Shown here: piece after piece, positions 1 to 9,586 of the stretch
Position numbering within the stretch: the stretch's first letter is position 1
Layout of the letters: the number at the start of each line of letters is the position of its first letter
Assembly: GCF_003382285.1 (NCBI RefSeq)
Contig: NZ_QTJR01000005.1
Location: 186,001 to 250,000 of the forward strand
DNA from: Lysobacter soli
Lineage (GTDB): Bacteria > Pseudomonadota > Gammaproteobacteria > Xanthomonadales > Xanthomonadaceae
Reading direction: 5' to 3'
Length of the DNA stretch: 64,000 nucleotides
Translations under genes and position numbers: made by a program
The notes under the pieces: model-generated
The model's input: the letters and a program-made list of their open reading frames with translations, nothing else
Database searches by the model: none
Told to the model about the DNA's origin: nothing

Positions 1-1
1 G

Positions 2-118
2 CACGCCGCCGCCGGATTCGCGTACGCATCGGCATGGTTCGCCACGGCGATGGCGCTGGTTCGTTGCGGACTCCGCGTGCGACGCGAGCGAAAGACGCCG
101 GGAAGCGCACCGGCTTGA
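2..118 (+). CDS. C-terminal end of an unidentified membrane protein (partial)
   Basis: An open frame enters from the left edge and stops at TGA 116-118. The visible 38 residues contain a hydrophobic helix (AGFAYASAWFATAMALV) followed by an Arg/Lys-rich tail, typical of the cytoplasmic end of a polytopic membrane protein. The stop codon overlaps the FNR-type box of the next operon. Too little is visible to name the family; a denitrification-associated membrane protein is possible from context only. Confidence 0.4.
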   Translation, partial: HAAAGFAYASAWFATAMALVRCGLRVRRERKTPGSAPA

Positions 119-128
119 CCTGCGTCAA
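115..128. promoter_or_regulatory. FNR/Anr-type box upstream of the ubiT-nadA-nadB operon
   Basis: TTGAC-CTGC-GTCAA is a perfect inverted repeat matching the TTGAT-N4-ATCAA class of FNR sites. It ends 57 nt before the ATG at 186, a plausible distance for activation. A CX2CX5C FNR-type regulator is encoded at 19,581-20,351. Confidence 0.75.
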
Positions 129-185
129 TGGCGCGGGACGCGTGCGTCCCTAGCATCTGCCGTCGATCACACGGGAAGGGGCCAC

Positions 186-1007
186 ATGATTCGCATCGCC
201 TCGGCGCCGCACGTGGCGCGCTTCGCGCTGCACGGCGCACGCATCGGCATCGACCGCGTCGACGACGCGATGATCGTGCTCCTCGCCGCGCGCCGGCGGC
301 TTGTGGCCGCGGTGGCGCCGGCCAAACGCGCGCTCCACGTCCCGGTTCGCGACATCGTGCGCGAAGCGCAGGTGCACGAACGCGCGCGTCGGCTCGCCGG
401 CCGGCTCAATCTTCCGCCCGCGTCAGCGGATCACCTGATGCAAACGCTCGTCGGCGACGCCTGCCAGCAGCAGGCCAATGAGGGCGCGACGACAGAACCC
501 GAACGCGCGCCGCGTTCGCCGCTGCGGCTCCTGCCGCCGCCGCGTTACTGGCGACTGCCGCTGTCGCTGGTGCCGGCGTCCGTGCGCGACGCGATCGCCG
601 TACGCGTGCTGTCCAGGGCCGTGGCCGATTCGCTCGATGCCGACGATCTCTCCGTCGTCGCGCATCGGCGACTCGGCATCGAGGTGACCGACCTGCATCT
701 GCGCTGGGTCCTGGAACTGCGCGACGGCCGCCTGCATCGCGCGGGCGAGCCCGCCGAAGCCGTCGTACACGGCACCGCGACCGACCTGCTGCTGCTCAGC
801 AGCCGGCAGGAAGACGCGGACACGCTGTTCTTCCAGCGCCGGTTGAAGCTCACCGGCGACGTGGAGCTCGGGCTGACCGTGCGCAACCTGCTCGACCGCC
901 TGCCGTGGGACACGCTGCCGCTCGCGGTCCGCATCCCGCTGAATCGCATCGCGCGCACGCTTCGCGACGCCCGTGCGGCGCACCACGCGACAGGAGCCGC
1001 ATCGTGA
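186..1007 (+). CDS. ubiT: Chorismate mutase (AroQ-type) fused to UbiT (SCP2 domain), anaerobic ubiquinone biosynthesis
   Basis: This 273-residue protein has two parts. Residues ~12-98 look like an AroQ-type chorismate mutase (IDRVDDAMIVLLAARRRLV, then PVRDIVREAQV and a C-terminal helix). Residues ~125-260 look like the SCP2 lipid-binding domain of UbiT, an accessory factor of O2-independent ubiquinone synthesis. Stand-alone UbiT proteins are about 170 residues, so the N-terminal half is extra. The ATG at 186 follows a GAAGGGG Shine-Dalgarno. The stop overlaps the nadA GTG start (GTGA), so translation is probably coupled. ubiV and ubiU lie in the facing operon, which supports the UbiT call. 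The link between chorismate chemistry and the chorismate-derived 4-hydroxybenzoate ring precursor is an inference. Confidence 0.78.
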   Translation: MIRIASAPHVARFALHGARIGIDRVDDAMIVLLAARRRLVAAVAPAKRALHVPVRDIVREAQVHERARRLAGRLNLPPASADHLMQTLVGDACQQQANEGATTEPERAPRSPLRLLPPPRYWRLPLSLVPASVRDAIAVRVLSRAVADSLDADDLSVVAHRRLGIEVTDLHLRWVLELRDGRLHRAGEPAEAVVHGTATDLLLLSSRQEDADTLFFQRRLKLTGDVELGLTVRNLLDRLPWDTLPLAVRIPLNRIARTLRDARAAHHATGAAS

Positions 1008-2026
1008 ACGCGTCCGACGCGATGCCGTACTGGCATCCCGACCTCGAAACGCGCCATGCGGCGCTGGTCGAAACCCTCACGCCGCTGATGCCGTGCATCG
1101 AGGTGACGACGCACCTGCCGTGGGTGGATGCGATCGCGCGCCTGAAGAAATCGCGCGGCGCGGTGATCATGGCGCACAGCTACCAGTCGCCGGAAATCTT
1201 CCATGGCGTGGCCGACGTCACCGGCGATTCGCTGGCTCTCGCGCAGGCCGCGGCGACTTGCGACGCCGACACCATCGTGCTGTGCGGCGTCCATTTCATG
1301 GCCGAAACGGCGAAAATCCTCGCGCCGCATCGCACGGTGCTGATTCCCGACCAAGAAGCCGGCTGCTCGCTCGCGGCGTCGATCACCGCTGACGACGTGC
1401 GTGCGCTGCGTGCGCGGCATCCGGGCGCGCCGGTGGTCACCTACGTCAACACGTCCGCCGCCGTGAAGGCCGAATCCGACGCGTGCTGCACCTCGGCCAA
1501 CGCCGTGCAGGTGGTGCGCGCGATGGGCGCGGACAAGGTGATCTTCCTGCCGGACCGCTTCCTCGGCGCGCACGTCGCCTCGCAGGTGGACGACGTCGAG
1601 CTGGTGCTGTGGGATGGCCGCTGCGAGGTGCACGAGACCTTCACCGTGCAGCAGGCGCGGCACGCGCGCGAACGCTTCGACGCGGCGCTCGTCGCGCATC
1701 CCGAGTGCCCGCCGGACGTGCAGGCGGAAGCCGATTTCGTCGGTTCCACCACGGCGATGGGTGCATGGCTGGAGAAGGCTCGGCCGCAGCGCGTGGCGCT
1801 GATCACCGAGTGCTCGATGGCCGACAACCTGCGCGTGCGCTTTCCCGACGTCGAGTTCATCAAGCCGTGCAATCTGTGCCCGCACATGAAGCGCATCACG
1901 CTGCCGAACATCCACGCGTGCCTGAAGGAACTGCGGCACGAGGTGACGGTGCCGCCCGACGTGGCCGCCCGTGCGCGCCGGGCGCTGCAACGCATGCTCG
2001 ACATCGGCCGGGCGGAGCGCGTGTGA
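1004..2026 (+). CDS. nadA: Quinolinate synthase NadA
   Basis: NadA condenses iminoaspartate with dihydroxyacetone phosphate to give quinolinate, the NAD ring precursor, using an O2-sensitive [4Fe-4S] cluster. The 340-residue protein shows the cluster region: VLCGVHFMAE, CCTSANAV, ECSMADN (Cys ~270) and CNLCPHMK (Cys ~289). The GTG at 1004 is chosen because it overlaps the preceding stop and follows CAGGAG; ATG 1022 is an alternative. The operon with ubiT and nadB behind an FNR box suggests induction at low oxygen. Confidence 0.92.
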   Translation: MNASDAMPYWHPDLETRHAALVETLTPLMPCIEVTTHLPWVDAIARLKKSRGAVIMAHSYQSPEIFHGVADVTGDSLALAQAAATCDADTIVLCGVHFMAETAKILAPHRTVLIPDQEAGCSLAASITADDVRALRARHPGAPVVTYVNTSAAVKAESDACCTSANAVQVVRAMGADKVIFLPDRFLGAHVASQVDDVELVLWDGRCEVHETFTVQQARHARERFDAALVAHPECPPDVQAEADFVGSTTAMGAWLEKARPQRVALITECSMADNLRVRFPDVEFIKPCNLCPHMKRITLPNIHACLKELRHEVTVPPDVAARARRALQRMLDIGRAERV

Positions 2027-3456
2027 CGCGGCCCGCGTCGCCGCCCGTCGTCGTGGTCGGCGCTGGCGTCGCGGGCCTGAGCGTCGCGCTGTCGGCGGCG
2101 CCGCGCGAGGTGATCCTGCTCGACCCCGGCGAGGCGGGCAGCAGCCGGCTCGCGCAGGGCGGCATCGCGGCCGCGCTGGCGGCCGGCGACAGCGTGCGTG
2201 CGCACGTCGCCGACACCTTGCAGGCCGGCGCATTCCACAACGACGAAGCCCTCGCGTGGTCCGTCCTCGGTGCCGCGCCGGATGCCGTCGCGTGGCTGCA
2301 GATCATGGGGGTGGCGTTCGATCGCGACGATCGCGGGCTGCAGCTCGGGCGCGAGGGCGGGCACGGCGCGCACCGCATTGTCCATGCCGGCGGCGATCGC
2401 ACCGGCGAGCGCGTCGTCGCCGCACTGCAGGGCCGCGCCGTGCGCGCCGGGCACGTGGAATGGCGCACCGGCGTGCAGGTCGACGGGCTGCTGCTGCGTG
2501 GGCGCAACGTCGCCGGCGTGCAGGTACGCAGCGCCGATGGGCGCGTGGAGACGATCGAAGCGGGCGCGGTCGTGCTAGCGACTGGCGGGCTGGGCGCGCT
2601 GTTCCAGCGCACTACGAATACCGGCACGACCAGCGGTTCCGGCCTGGCGCTCGCGATGGCGGCCGGCGCGCGCACGCGCGACCTGGAATTCGTGCAGTTC
2701 CATCCCACCGCGTTCGACGGCGTTGGCGATGGCGACGGGGCGCGGCTGCCGCTGATCACCGAAGCGCTGCGCGGCGCCGGCGCGAGGTTGATCGATCACC
2801 GCAGTCGTTCGCTGATGCGCGGGCACCATCCTCTTGGCGACCTGGCACCGCGCGACGTGGTGTCGCGCCGCGTGTGGGATGCGCGCCGCGACGGGCCGGT
2901 GTGGGTCGATGCGACGGGGCTTCGCAGCGGCTGGGAACGGGCGTTTCCGACCGTCGTCGAGACCTGCCGCGCGCGGGGCGTGGACCCGTACACGCAGCCG
3001 ATCCCGATCACCGCCGCCGCGCATTTCCACATGGGCGGCATCGCGACCGATCCACTCGGGCGCACATCGCTGCCGAATCTCCATGCCGTCGGCGAAGTAA
3101 CCTGCAACGGGCTGCACGGCGCGAACCGGCTCGCGAGCAATTCGCTGCTGGAGGCGGTCGTGTGCGGGCGGTGGCTCGGCGCGCACTTGCGGCTGGCGCC
3201 GAGCCGCACGTCGCGCGATGCGTTCCGCGCCGTGGCACTGGGCGACGGCCTGGAAGCGGGCGCGCTCGCCGCATTGCGACGCCGCCTCTGGGACGCCGCG
3301 GGCCCGGTGCGCACGCGCGCGGCGTTGTCCGCCGCCGTGCGCGAGATGAAGGCGATGGCGGCGTCGGGCTGGCAGGCGCGCGTGGCGCACGCGGTGCTGC
3401 AGGCCGCGCTGCTGCGGCCGGCGAGCCTTGGCGCGCACTGGCGCGCGGACGCCTGA
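2023..3456 (+). CDS. nadB: L-aspartate oxidase NadB
   Basis: NadB is an FAD enzyme that oxidises L-aspartate to iminoaspartate for NadA; E. coli NadB can use fumarate as acceptor without O2. The 477-residue protein has the N-terminal FAD-binding VVVGAGVAGLS (residues ~8-18), SSRLAQGGIAAAL, the substrate-side LEFVQFHPTAF and the ITAAAHFHMGGI segment typical of the succinate dehydrogenase/NadB flavoprotein family. The GTG start overlaps the nadA stop by 4 nt. It ends 6 nt before the converging ubiV gene. Confidence 0.92.
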   Translation: MTRPASPPVVVVGAGVAGLSVALSAAPREVILLDPGEAGSSRLAQGGIAAALAAGDSVRAHVADTLQAGAFHNDEALAWSVLGAAPDAVAWLQIMGVAFDRDDRGLQLGREGGHGAHRIVHAGGDRTGERVVAALQGRAVRAGHVEWRTGVQVDGLLLRGRNVAGVQVRSADGRVETIEAGAVVLATGGLGALFQRTTNTGTTSGSGLALAMAAGARTRDLEFVQFHPTAFDGVGDGDGARLPLITEALRGAGARLIDHRSRSLMRGHHPLGDLAPRDVVSRRVWDARRDGPVWVDATGLRSGWERAFPTVVETCRARGVDPYTQPIPITAAAHFHMGGIATDPLGRTSLPNLHAVGEVTCNGLHGANRLASNSLLEAVVCGRWLGAHLRLAPSRTSRDAFRAVALGDGLEAGALAALRRRLWDAAGPVRTRAALSAAVREMKAMAASGWQARVAHAVLQAALLRPASLGAHWRADA

Positions 3457-3462
3457 GGCGGG

Positions 3463-4344
3463 TCAGGCGCGCGCGGCCACGCCGCTCATTCCCGGTTCGC
3501 CATGCCAGTAGCCATTACGCTGCCCGATCGGCGCGACCGGCGTTTGCGCAGCGAGCGCTTCGACGAAATGTTCGATCACCGCCTGCATGCCGTCGGCCTG
3601 CGGATACAGCCGCAGCAGGTCCACGCGCAGATCGCGCAAGGCGGGCAGTTCCGGGCTGAGGTCGGTGACTTCCTCGCCCTGCACCTGGATGCCGTTGATG
3701 CGCAGGAACGGCCGGCCTTCGCGCGTGGACAGTGGCAGGCCGTCCGGATGTTCGATGCAGCGGAAGCCGCACTGGTCCTTGCCCACGTCCAGCGCACGCG
3801 CGGTGAAGCAGCGCGCCGAGTACGACAGCGGCAGGCGGCCCCACGCGACGACCTCCACCTGCGGCCGCGCCACGCCCTCGGCATCGAGCGCGCACAGCAG
3901 TTCGTCGATGAGCACGCGCCCCTGTTCGACGCCGGGCACCCAGCGGCGCAGGCCGTCGCGCATCAGCATCGCCAGCGCCGCGTGGTTGTAGACGTTGAGG
4001 CTGGGCCCGGCGACGAAGGGCACGCCGCGTTCGCGGCACAGCTGCACGGCGGACAGGTCGTTCGCTTCGATCCAGAAACGGCCGTGATCGACCAGTCGTT
4101 GCAGCGCGCCGAGTTCCGACTCGGCCTCGATCAACGCCAGCGACGACAGCACGACCTGGCGATCGGCCGCGGCGAGTTCCTCCGCGAGCGCGATCCAGTC
4201 GCGTGTGCGCAGCTCGCGCCGCTTGCTGCAGACGGTTTCGCCCAGGTAGATCGTGTGCAGCGGCCAGTGCGCGGCTTCGCGATAGAAGGCTAGCGTGCGT
4301 TTGCGCGGCCAGAAATACTGCAGCGGGCCCAAGGTCAGTTGCAT
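3463..4344 (-). CDS. ubiV: UbiV, O2-independent ubiquinone hydroxylation protein
   Basis: A 293-residue U32-peptidase-like protein. Cys39, then a Cys followed 13 residues later by a second (in YSARC..KDQC) and 4 residues later by a third (CGFRC), reproduces the spacing of the four [4Fe-4S] ligands reported for E. coli UbiV. UbiU-UbiV perform the ring hydroxylations of ubiquinone synthesis without O2, with prephenate as oxygen donor in E. coli. The gene starts 12 nt after ubiU and is the last of the leftward operon. Confidence 0.92.
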   Translation of the reverse strand: MQLTLGPLQYFWPRKRTLAFYREAAHWPLHTIYLGETVCSKRRELRTRDWIALAEELAAADRQVVLSSLALIEAESELGALQRLVDHGRFWIEANDLSAVQLCRERGVPFVAGPSLNVYNHAALAMLMRDGLRRWVPGVEQGRVLIDELLCALDAEGVARPQVEVVAWGRLPLSYSARCFTARALDVGKDQCGFRCIEHPDGLPLSTREGRPFLRINGIQVQGEEVTDLSPELPALRDLRVDLLRLYPQADGMQAVIEHFVEALAAQTPVAPIGQRNGYWHGEPGMSGVAARA

Positions 4345-4356
4345 GTCGATCGCACC

Positions 4357-5355
4357 TCAGTGCCACGCGCGGTGGTAGGGGCCAAGCGTGGTCTGGTGAC
4401 CTTCGGCGTGGGAGGACAACGTGGATTGCCACTGCGCCTGTGGCCTCCAGTCGGCCGGCGCGTTGCGGTGGCGATCCAGCGCCGCGCGCCAGGTGCGCGT
4501 GACGGCGTCGACGTACGCCGCGCCGCGCTGGCGGCCTTCGATCTTCAGCGCCGCGACGCCGGCCTGCGCGAGGCGCGGGATGAGTTGGAGCGTGTTGAGG
4601 CTGGTGGGTTCTTCCAGCGCGTGGAAGACCTCGCCGCCGACGCCATAGCGCCCCTTGCAGACGGTCGGGTACGCGGCCGGTTCCTCCGGTTCGAAGCGGT
4701 CGATCAGCACGTCGTTGAGCCGCACGCTGCGCGTGCCGCCGGCGTGGTCTTCCCATCGCACGAACTTCGCCGGTGAACACACGCCGTGGCGGTTCGGCGA
4801 GGCACCGGTGACGTAGCTGGACAGCTGGCAGCGGCCTTCGACCATGATGCACAGGCTGCCGAACGCGAACACTTCCAGCGGGACCGGCGCGGTTTGGCAG
4901 AGGCGTTCGACCTGCTGTACGGACAGCACGCGCGGCAGCACCGCGCGCGCGATGCCGAAGCGTTCGTACGCATAGCGCAGCGCCGGCGCGGTCGTCGCCG
5001 AGCCCTGCACCGACAGGTGCCGGGGCAGCGCAGGATGGTTGCGGCATGCGTAGTCGAGCACCGCCATTTCGGCGGCGATGATCGCGTCCACGCCCAGCTC
5101 CGCCGCGGTGTCCACCGCGCGATGCCAGTGCGACAGGTGTGCGCTGTCGGGATAGGTGTTCAGGGCGACGTAGACGCTGCGCCCGCGTGCCCGCGCATAC
5201 GCGGTGCCCTGGCGGATTTCCGCGTCGCTGAAGTTCAGGCCGGGAAATGCGCGGGCGTTGGTCTGGTCGCGGAAGCCGAGATAGACCGCATCGGCGCCGG
5301 CATCGATGGCCGCGCGCAACGCCGGCAGGTTGCCGGCGGGGCAGACGAGTTGCAT
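4357..5355 (-). CDS. ubiU: UbiU, O2-independent ubiquinone hydroxylation protein
   Basis: A 332-residue U32-peptidase-family protein beginning MQLVCPAGNLPALRAAI. The cluster region FGSLCIMVEGRC, then HGVCSPAK and TVCKGRYG gives CX6CX16C plus a distal Cys, matching the ligand spacing of E. coli UbiU. It forms a heterodimer with UbiV, encoded next. The ATG at 5355 follows a GGAG; the frame stays open further upstream but that part is antisense shadow of ubiD. It lies 35 nt after ubiD. Confidence 0.92.
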   Translation of the reverse strand: MQLVCPAGNLPALRAAIDAGADAVYLGFRDQTNARAFPGLNFSDAEIRQGTAYARARGRSVYVALNTYPDSAHLSHWHRAVDTAAELGVDAIIAAEMAVLDYACRNHPALPRHLSVQGSATTAPALRYAYERFGIARAVLPRVLSVQQVERLCQTAPVPLEVFAFGSLCIMVEGRCQLSSYVTGASPNRHGVCSPAKFVRWEDHAGGTRSVRLNDVLIDRFEPEEPAAYPTVCKGRYGVGGEVFHALEEPTSLNTLQLIPRLAQAGVAALKIEGRQRGAAYVDAVTRTWRAALDRHRNAPADWRPQAQWQSTLSSHAEGHQTTLGPYHRAWH

Positions 5356-5390
5356 GGGAACTCCAGTAGCGGAAAGAGGGAAGCGGCGCG

Positions 5391-6902
5391 TCACGACAGC
5401 GCCGCATCGCCTCCGTAATCGCCCTCGTCGCTGCGTGCGCGGCCGATCCGCTCCCAGATCGCATCGACGCGGCGCTCCACGCGCGGATCCAGCGTGATCG
5501 GCCGGCCCCATTCGCGATCGCTTTCGCCGGCCCACTTGCGCGTGGCGTCCAGCCCGAGTTTGGAACCCAGGCCCGAGCTCGGGCTGGCGAAATCCAGGTA
5601 GTCGATCGGCGTGTTCTCGATGAGCACGCTGTCGCGCGCCGGGTCCACGCGCGTGGAGATCGCCCAGATCACCGCGCCCCAGTCGCGCACGTCGATGTCC
5701 TCGTCGGTCACGATCACGAACTTGGTGTACGTGAACTGGCGCAGGTACGACCACACGCCGAGCATCACGCGCCGCGCGTGGCCCGCGTACCGCTTGCGGA
5801 TGCTGACCACCGCGACGCGGTACGAGCAGGCTTCCGGCGGCAGGTAGAAGTCGACGATCTCCGGGAACACGCGCCGCAGGATCGGCACGAAGATATCGTT
5901 CAGCGCCATCGACAGCACCGAGGGTTCGTCGAACGGCGCGCGCCCCATGTAGCTGCCGTGATAGATCGCGTTGCGCCGCAGCCGCATGCGTTCCACCGTC
6001 AGCACGGGGAACGGCGCCTGCACATTGTAGTAGCCGGTGTGGTCGCCGAAGGGGCCTTCCAGCGCGGTATCGCCGGGGTGGATGAAGCCTTCCAGCAGGA
6101 TTTCCGCACCGGCGGGCGCGTCCAGCCCGGTCAGATCGCTGTGCCACAGGCGCGTGCGTGCGCCGCGCAGCAGGCCGGCGAATTCGTATTCGGAAAGCGT
6201 GTCCGGCACCGGTGCGACCGCGGCGAGCATCGTCGCGGGGTCGGCGCCGATCGCCACCAGCACCGGGAAGGGGCGATCCGGATGCATTGCCTGCCAGCTC
6301 GCATGATCCTGCGCGCCGCCGCGGTGCGCGAGCCAGCGCATGATCACGCGGTTGCGCGCGATCGGCTGCTGCCGGTAGATCGCCACGTTCTGCCGCGCCT
6401 GCCGCGTGCCGCGCGTGATCACCAGGCCGAATGTGATCAGGCGATCCACGTCCTCCGGCCAGCAGCGCTGGATGGGCAGGCGCCGCAGGTCGATGTCGGC
6501 GCCTTCGAGCACCTCTTCGTTGAAAGGAGCATCGTGCTCGCGTTTCGGCGCGACGTGCGCCAGCTGCGCCAGTTCCGGCCACGTGGCGAGCGCGCCGCGC
6601 AGGCTCGACGGCCAGCGCGGTTCCTTGATCGCCGCGAGCAGTTCGCCGAGTTCGCGCAGCGACGCGACCGGACGGTCGCCCATCGCCAGTTCGATGCGCG
6701 AGCGGTGCCCGAACAGGTTGCCCAGCAGCGCATGCGTCGAGCCGGTGGCGTTGTGCATCAGCAGCGCCGGACCGTGCGCGCGCAGGGCACGCAGGCTCAG
6801 CGCGGTGCTTTCCAGTTCCGGGTCGATGGGCGCATCGATCTCGAGCAGTTGCCCGCGTGCGCGCAGGCGTTCCAGGAACTGGCGCAGGTCGTGGAAGCTC
6901 AT
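5391..6902 (-). CDS. ubiD: UbiD family 3-polyprenyl-4-hydroxybenzoate decarboxylase
   Basis: A 503-residue prenylated-FMN decarboxylase removing the carboxyl group of prenylated 4-hydroxybenzoate. Family landmarks include [34 protein letters not shown] and the C-terminal [19 protein letters not shown]. Length is normal for UbiD. The ATG at 6902 is chosen because [13 protein letters not shown] is a typical UbiD start. It lies between the small CCGGC gene (16 nt) and ubiU, so a dedicated decarboxylase is co-expressed with the anaerobic hydroxylases. No ubiX is visible here. Confidence 0.9.
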   Translation of the reverse strand: MSFHDLRQFLERLRARGQLLEIDAPIDPELESTALSLRALRAHGPALLMHNATGSTHALLGNLFGHRSRIELAMGDRPVASLRELGELLAAIKEPRWPSSLRGALATWPELAQLAHVAPKREHDAPFNEEVLEGADIDLRRLPIQRCWPEDVDRLITFGLVITRGTRQARQNVAIYRQQPIARNRVIMRWLAHRGGAQDHASWQAMHPDRPFPVLVAIGADPATMLAAVAPVPDTLSEYEFAGLLRGARTRLWHSDLTGLDAPAGAEILLEGFIHPGDTALEGPFGDHTGYYNVQAPFPVLTVERMRLRRNAIYHGSYMGRAPFDEPSVLSMALNDIFVPILRRVFPEIVDFYLPPEACSYRVAVVSIRKRYAGHARRVMLGVWSYLRQFTYTKFVIVTDEDIDVRDWGAVIWAISTRVDPARDSVLIENTPIDYLDFASPSSGLGSKLGLDATRKWAGESDREWGRPITLDPRVERRVDAIWERIGRARSDEGDYGGDAALS

Positions 6903-6918
6903 CGGCGTGCCGCGGCGA

Positions 6919-7182
6919 TCAGCCGCAACCGCAGCCGCCGCAGCAACCGCCGCTGGAATGCGGATCGTCGCGATCGTCCAGCGACGCGCGCCTTGGCGCC
7001 GCATCCACGCCCAGGCCGCCGAGGATCGCGATGACTTCCAGCTCGTCCAGGATGGTCGATACGCTCAGTTGCCCGCCGTCGTCCCCGATGCGGACTTCGG
7101 CATCGGGGTCGAATTCGCGCAGTGCGCGGGTGAGTTGCCCTTCGCGCTCGGTGAGCGGTTGCGGGTTGTGCACGGCGATCAT
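6919..7182 (-). CDS. Small protein with C-terminal CCGGC cysteine cluster (family 1 of 2)
   Basis: An 87-residue protein that opens the leftward ubi operon, 58 nt behind an FNR-type box. Its body ([24 protein letters not shown]) resembles a compact alpha/beta fold of the heavy-metal-associated type. It ends in [12 protein letters not shown], a likely metal-binding tail. The body and tail are clearly related to the protein at 12,642-12,875. I do not recognise a named family. Metal carriage or regulation for the anaerobic cluster is an inference from the tail and the neighbours. Confidence 0.75.
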   Translation of the reverse strand: MIAVHNPQPLTEREGQLTRALREFDPDAEVRIGDDGGQLSVSTILDELEVIAILGGLGVDAAPRRASLDDRDDPHSSGGCCGGCGCG

Positions 7183-7240
7183 CGTCGGGGTTCTCTGCAG
7201 GTCGGGTTCTCAGGCTAGGGCCCGACCTGCGTGCCTGCCC

Positions 7241-7254
7241 TTGACCGAAGTCAA
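7241..7254. promoter_or_regulatory. FNR/Anr-type box upstream of the ubiD-ubiU-ubiV operon
   Basis: TTGAC-CGAA-GTCAA is a perfect inverted repeat, 58 nt before the start codon of the leftward operon at 7182. It also lies 20 nt past the 3' end of oprC, so it can only serve the ubi operon. Confidence 0.75.
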
Positions 7255-7274
7255 GGGCGATGCACTTGACGCGC

Positions 7275-9359
7275 TCAGAACTTGTAGTTGAGCTTCACCC
7301 ACGCGCTGCGGCCGGGCTCGTTGATGCGCACCGGATCGGCGGGGTAGCCGAAGGCGCTGTTGCCGGCGAGGTTGAGGTGCTCGGCGTAGGTGCGGTCGAA
7401 CACGTTGTCGATGCCGGCGGCGAGCTGCAGCGTCTGCGTGAAGCGGTAGCCGCCGTTGAGCGAGAACACCGCGAAGCCCGGCGTCGGCGCGAGGTCCTGG
7501 CCGACGACGTTGCCGTAACCGGGGCTCATGCGATCCTGCGAGGCCGCCACGCGGAGCAGGGCGCCGACCGACCAGCGCTTGTTGTCGTAGGCCGCGTTGA
7601 GGCGTGCTTCCAGCGGCGGCGTCTGCGGCATCGCGCCGACGTGGTCGACCTCGCCCCACGCGTAGGCGAGGCTGCCGCCGAGCTTCCATGCACCGGTCGG
7701 GCGGAACTCGACGCCGACTTCGCCGCCGTGCGTGCGCGCATCGACGTTGGTGGCGCGCGTGGTCGCGCCCATCATCCCTTCGGAATATTCGAACAGGATG
7801 TAGTCCTGGATGCGTCCGGCGTACAGCGACGCCCACGCGTCCCAGCGGCCCTCGCGGTAGTGCATGCCGATGTCCAGCTGCGTGGTGCGCTCGGGTTCGA
7901 TGCCGGCGAAGGCGTTGACCGAACCGGCCGGCCCCAGCGTCGGGGAGAACAGCTCCCAGTAGTCGGGCATGCGCTGGACGTGGCCGAGGCCGAGGTGCCA
8001 CATCGCCGCCGAACCTTCCGGCTGGATTTCCCAGCGCACTAGGCCCGAGGGCAACGTCTCGCGGCGCGTCGTGCCCTGCGTCGGATTCGGCCGCGGCATC
8101 ATGCTGCCGATCGTGGCGCGTTCGTCCTGCACGGACGCGCGATCGATGCGAAGCCCGCCGACGAGCCGCTGCCGCGGCGCGAGGTTCCAGCCCAGTTCGG
8201 CGAACACGCCGACGTTGTCCGAACGCGCGTCGGTCGTCCACGGCTGCGCGAGGTACGCATCGCGGCCCGTCGCGTTGCGCTTGCGATGGCGGTTGTCGCG
8301 CGCGTCCAGGCCGGCGTCGAGGTTCCATCCGTCGGTGCTCCACGCGAACGCGAGGCGCCCGCCCTGCGTGCGTTGCGCGACGTTGCTCGCCATCGGCATC
8401 GGCATGCTGCTGCCGGCGTCGGGCTCGCGCAGCGTGTAGTTGTCCATGACGTGGTCGACGTCGTTGTAGTACAGCCGCGCTTCGACCTTGTCGAAGGCGC
8501 CGTCGAAATTGCGGCGTTCCGCGCGCAGGCCGTAACTGGTGCGTTCGAACTGCGAGCCGTCCATGCCGCGGCCCGCGTAGCGCGCCTCGCCGTCGCCGCG
8601 GCCGGCGCTTGCTTCGACCAGCGAATCGGCATCGGGCGTCCAGCCGAAGGCGACGTCGGCGTTCCACTTCTTCCACGCCGACGGCACGACGTTGCCGTCA
8701 CCGTCGTCGTAGTCGTCGGACTGCGAGCGGTTCGCGGTGACGCGCGCATACGCGCTGGCGTTGCCGAACGCGGTATCGACCACCTGGTCGTCGCGTCCGA
8801 AGCTGCCGAAGGTAGCACTCGCGTTGAGCTGCATGCCGGGCGCATCGAAGAAGGGGATGTCGCGTTCGAACCGCACCGTGCCGGCCGAGGCGCCCGGGCC
8901 CCACAGCACGGTCTGCGGCCCCTTGACGACTTCCAGGCGGTCGTAGGTTTCCGGCGACACGTACGACAACGAGTTGTCCATGCGCGCCGGGCACGCGCCC
9001 TGCATGTGGCCGCCGTCGGTCATCAGGTTCAGGCGCGAACCGAACATGCCGCGAAGCACGGGGTCGCCATTGGTGCCGCCGCTGCGGATCAGCGAGAACC
9101 CCGGCACCGTCTTGAGGTAGTCGGCGCCGTCGCTCGCGGGCACCGGCTGGCGCGGCAGCTTGGTGTCGGTGACGAAGGTCATCGCGAGCGTGGGCGTCAC
9201 GTCGGTCACGACCAGCGTGTCGAGCGTGACCACGCCGTCGTGGTGCGCCGCGCCGTCGGCCGCCGCGCAGGTGCCCGCGATCAGCAGCGACAGGGCGACG
9301 CACAGCGGACGTGCGGCGGGGATGCGATCGCGAGGGCGGAACGCGGGAAGGCGGATCAT
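7275..9359 (-). CDS. oprC: TonB-dependent copper receptor OprC/NosA-type
   Basis: A 694-residue outer-membrane receptor. It has an N-terminal export signal, a TonB-box-like [11 protein letters not shown] after it, a plug domain with [21 protein letters not shown] and [18 protein letters not shown], and a beta-barrel ending in Phe (VKLNYKF). The Met/His-containing [12 protein letters not shown] fits the copper receptors OprC/NosA. It is transcribed away from nirK, whose product needs copper. ATG 9359 is chosen over GTG 9368. An FNR-like box lies about 93 nt upstream, so anaerobic control is likely. Confidence 0.87.
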   Translation of the reverse strand: MIRLPAFRPRDRIPAARPLCVALSLLIAGTCAAADGAAHHDGVVTLDTLVVTDVTPTLAMTFVTDTKLPRQPVPASDGADYLKTVPGFSLIRSGGTNGDPVLRGMFGSRLNLMTDGGHMQGACPARMDNSLSYVSPETYDRLEVVKGPQTVLWGPGASAGTVRFERDIPFFDAPGMQLNASATFGSFGRDDQVVDTAFGNASAYARVTANRSQSDDYDDGDGNVVPSAWKKWNADVAFGWTPDADSLVEASAGRGDGEARYAGRGMDGSQFERTSYGLRAERRNFDGAFDKVEARLYYNDVDHVMDNYTLREPDAGSSMPMPMASNVAQRTQGGRLAFAWSTDGWNLDAGLDARDNRHRKRNATGRDAYLAQPWTTDARSDNVGVFAELGWNLAPRQRLVGGLRIDRASVQDERATIGSMMPRPNPTQGTTRRETLPSGLVRWEIQPEGSAAMWHLGLGHVQRMPDYWELFSPTLGPAGSVNAFAGIEPERTTQLDIGMHYREGRWDAWASLYAGRIQDYILFEYSEGMMGATTRATNVDARTHGGEVGVEFRPTGAWKLGGSLAYAWGEVDHVGAMPQTPPLEARLNAAYDNKRWSVGALLRVAASQDRMSPGYGNVVGQDLAPTPGFAVFSLNGGYRFTQTLQLAAGIDNVFDRTYAEHLNLAGNSAFGYPADPVRINEPGRSAWVKLNYKF

Positions 9360-9452
9360 GGGAGTCACCGGGATCGTTTCGGGGAATTCGCCGGCGACCC
9401 GCGCCGGGTCGCCTGTTGCAGCGAAGTCTCCGCGCGCGGCAAGGCTCCGAAA

Positions 9453-9466
9453 ATGATCCGGATCAA
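9453..9466. promoter_or_regulatory. FNR-like box in the oprC-nirK intergenic region (oprC side)
   Basis: ATGAT-CCGG-ATCAA (on the minus strand TTGAT-CCGG-ATCAT) differs from the FNR consensus in one position. It lies 93 nt upstream of the oprC ATG and about 120 nt upstream of nirK, so it may serve oprC. Confidence 0.6.
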
Positions 9467-9502
9467 ATGGCGCGAAAGCCGATGAACAGGGACAGGTGCG
9501 GC

Positions 9503-9516
9503 TTGACTTACATCAA
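9503..9516. promoter_or_regulatory. FNR/Anr-type box upstream of nirK
   Basis: TTGAC-TTAC-ATCAA, one half-site base from consensus, ends 70 nt before the nirK ATG. Confidence 0.75.
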
Positions 9517-9586
9517 GGCGACCGTGCGGTGGCGTAGCGCAATGTGCACGCAACGGCCGAAAGGCCATTCGCAAGGCAAGCAACCC

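Noticed and set aside
4357-6582. A 741-residue frame running through ubiU and upstream.
   Set aside because: Only the part from ATG 5355 matches UbiU; the upstream part is antisense or out of frame to ubiD and has no protein character.
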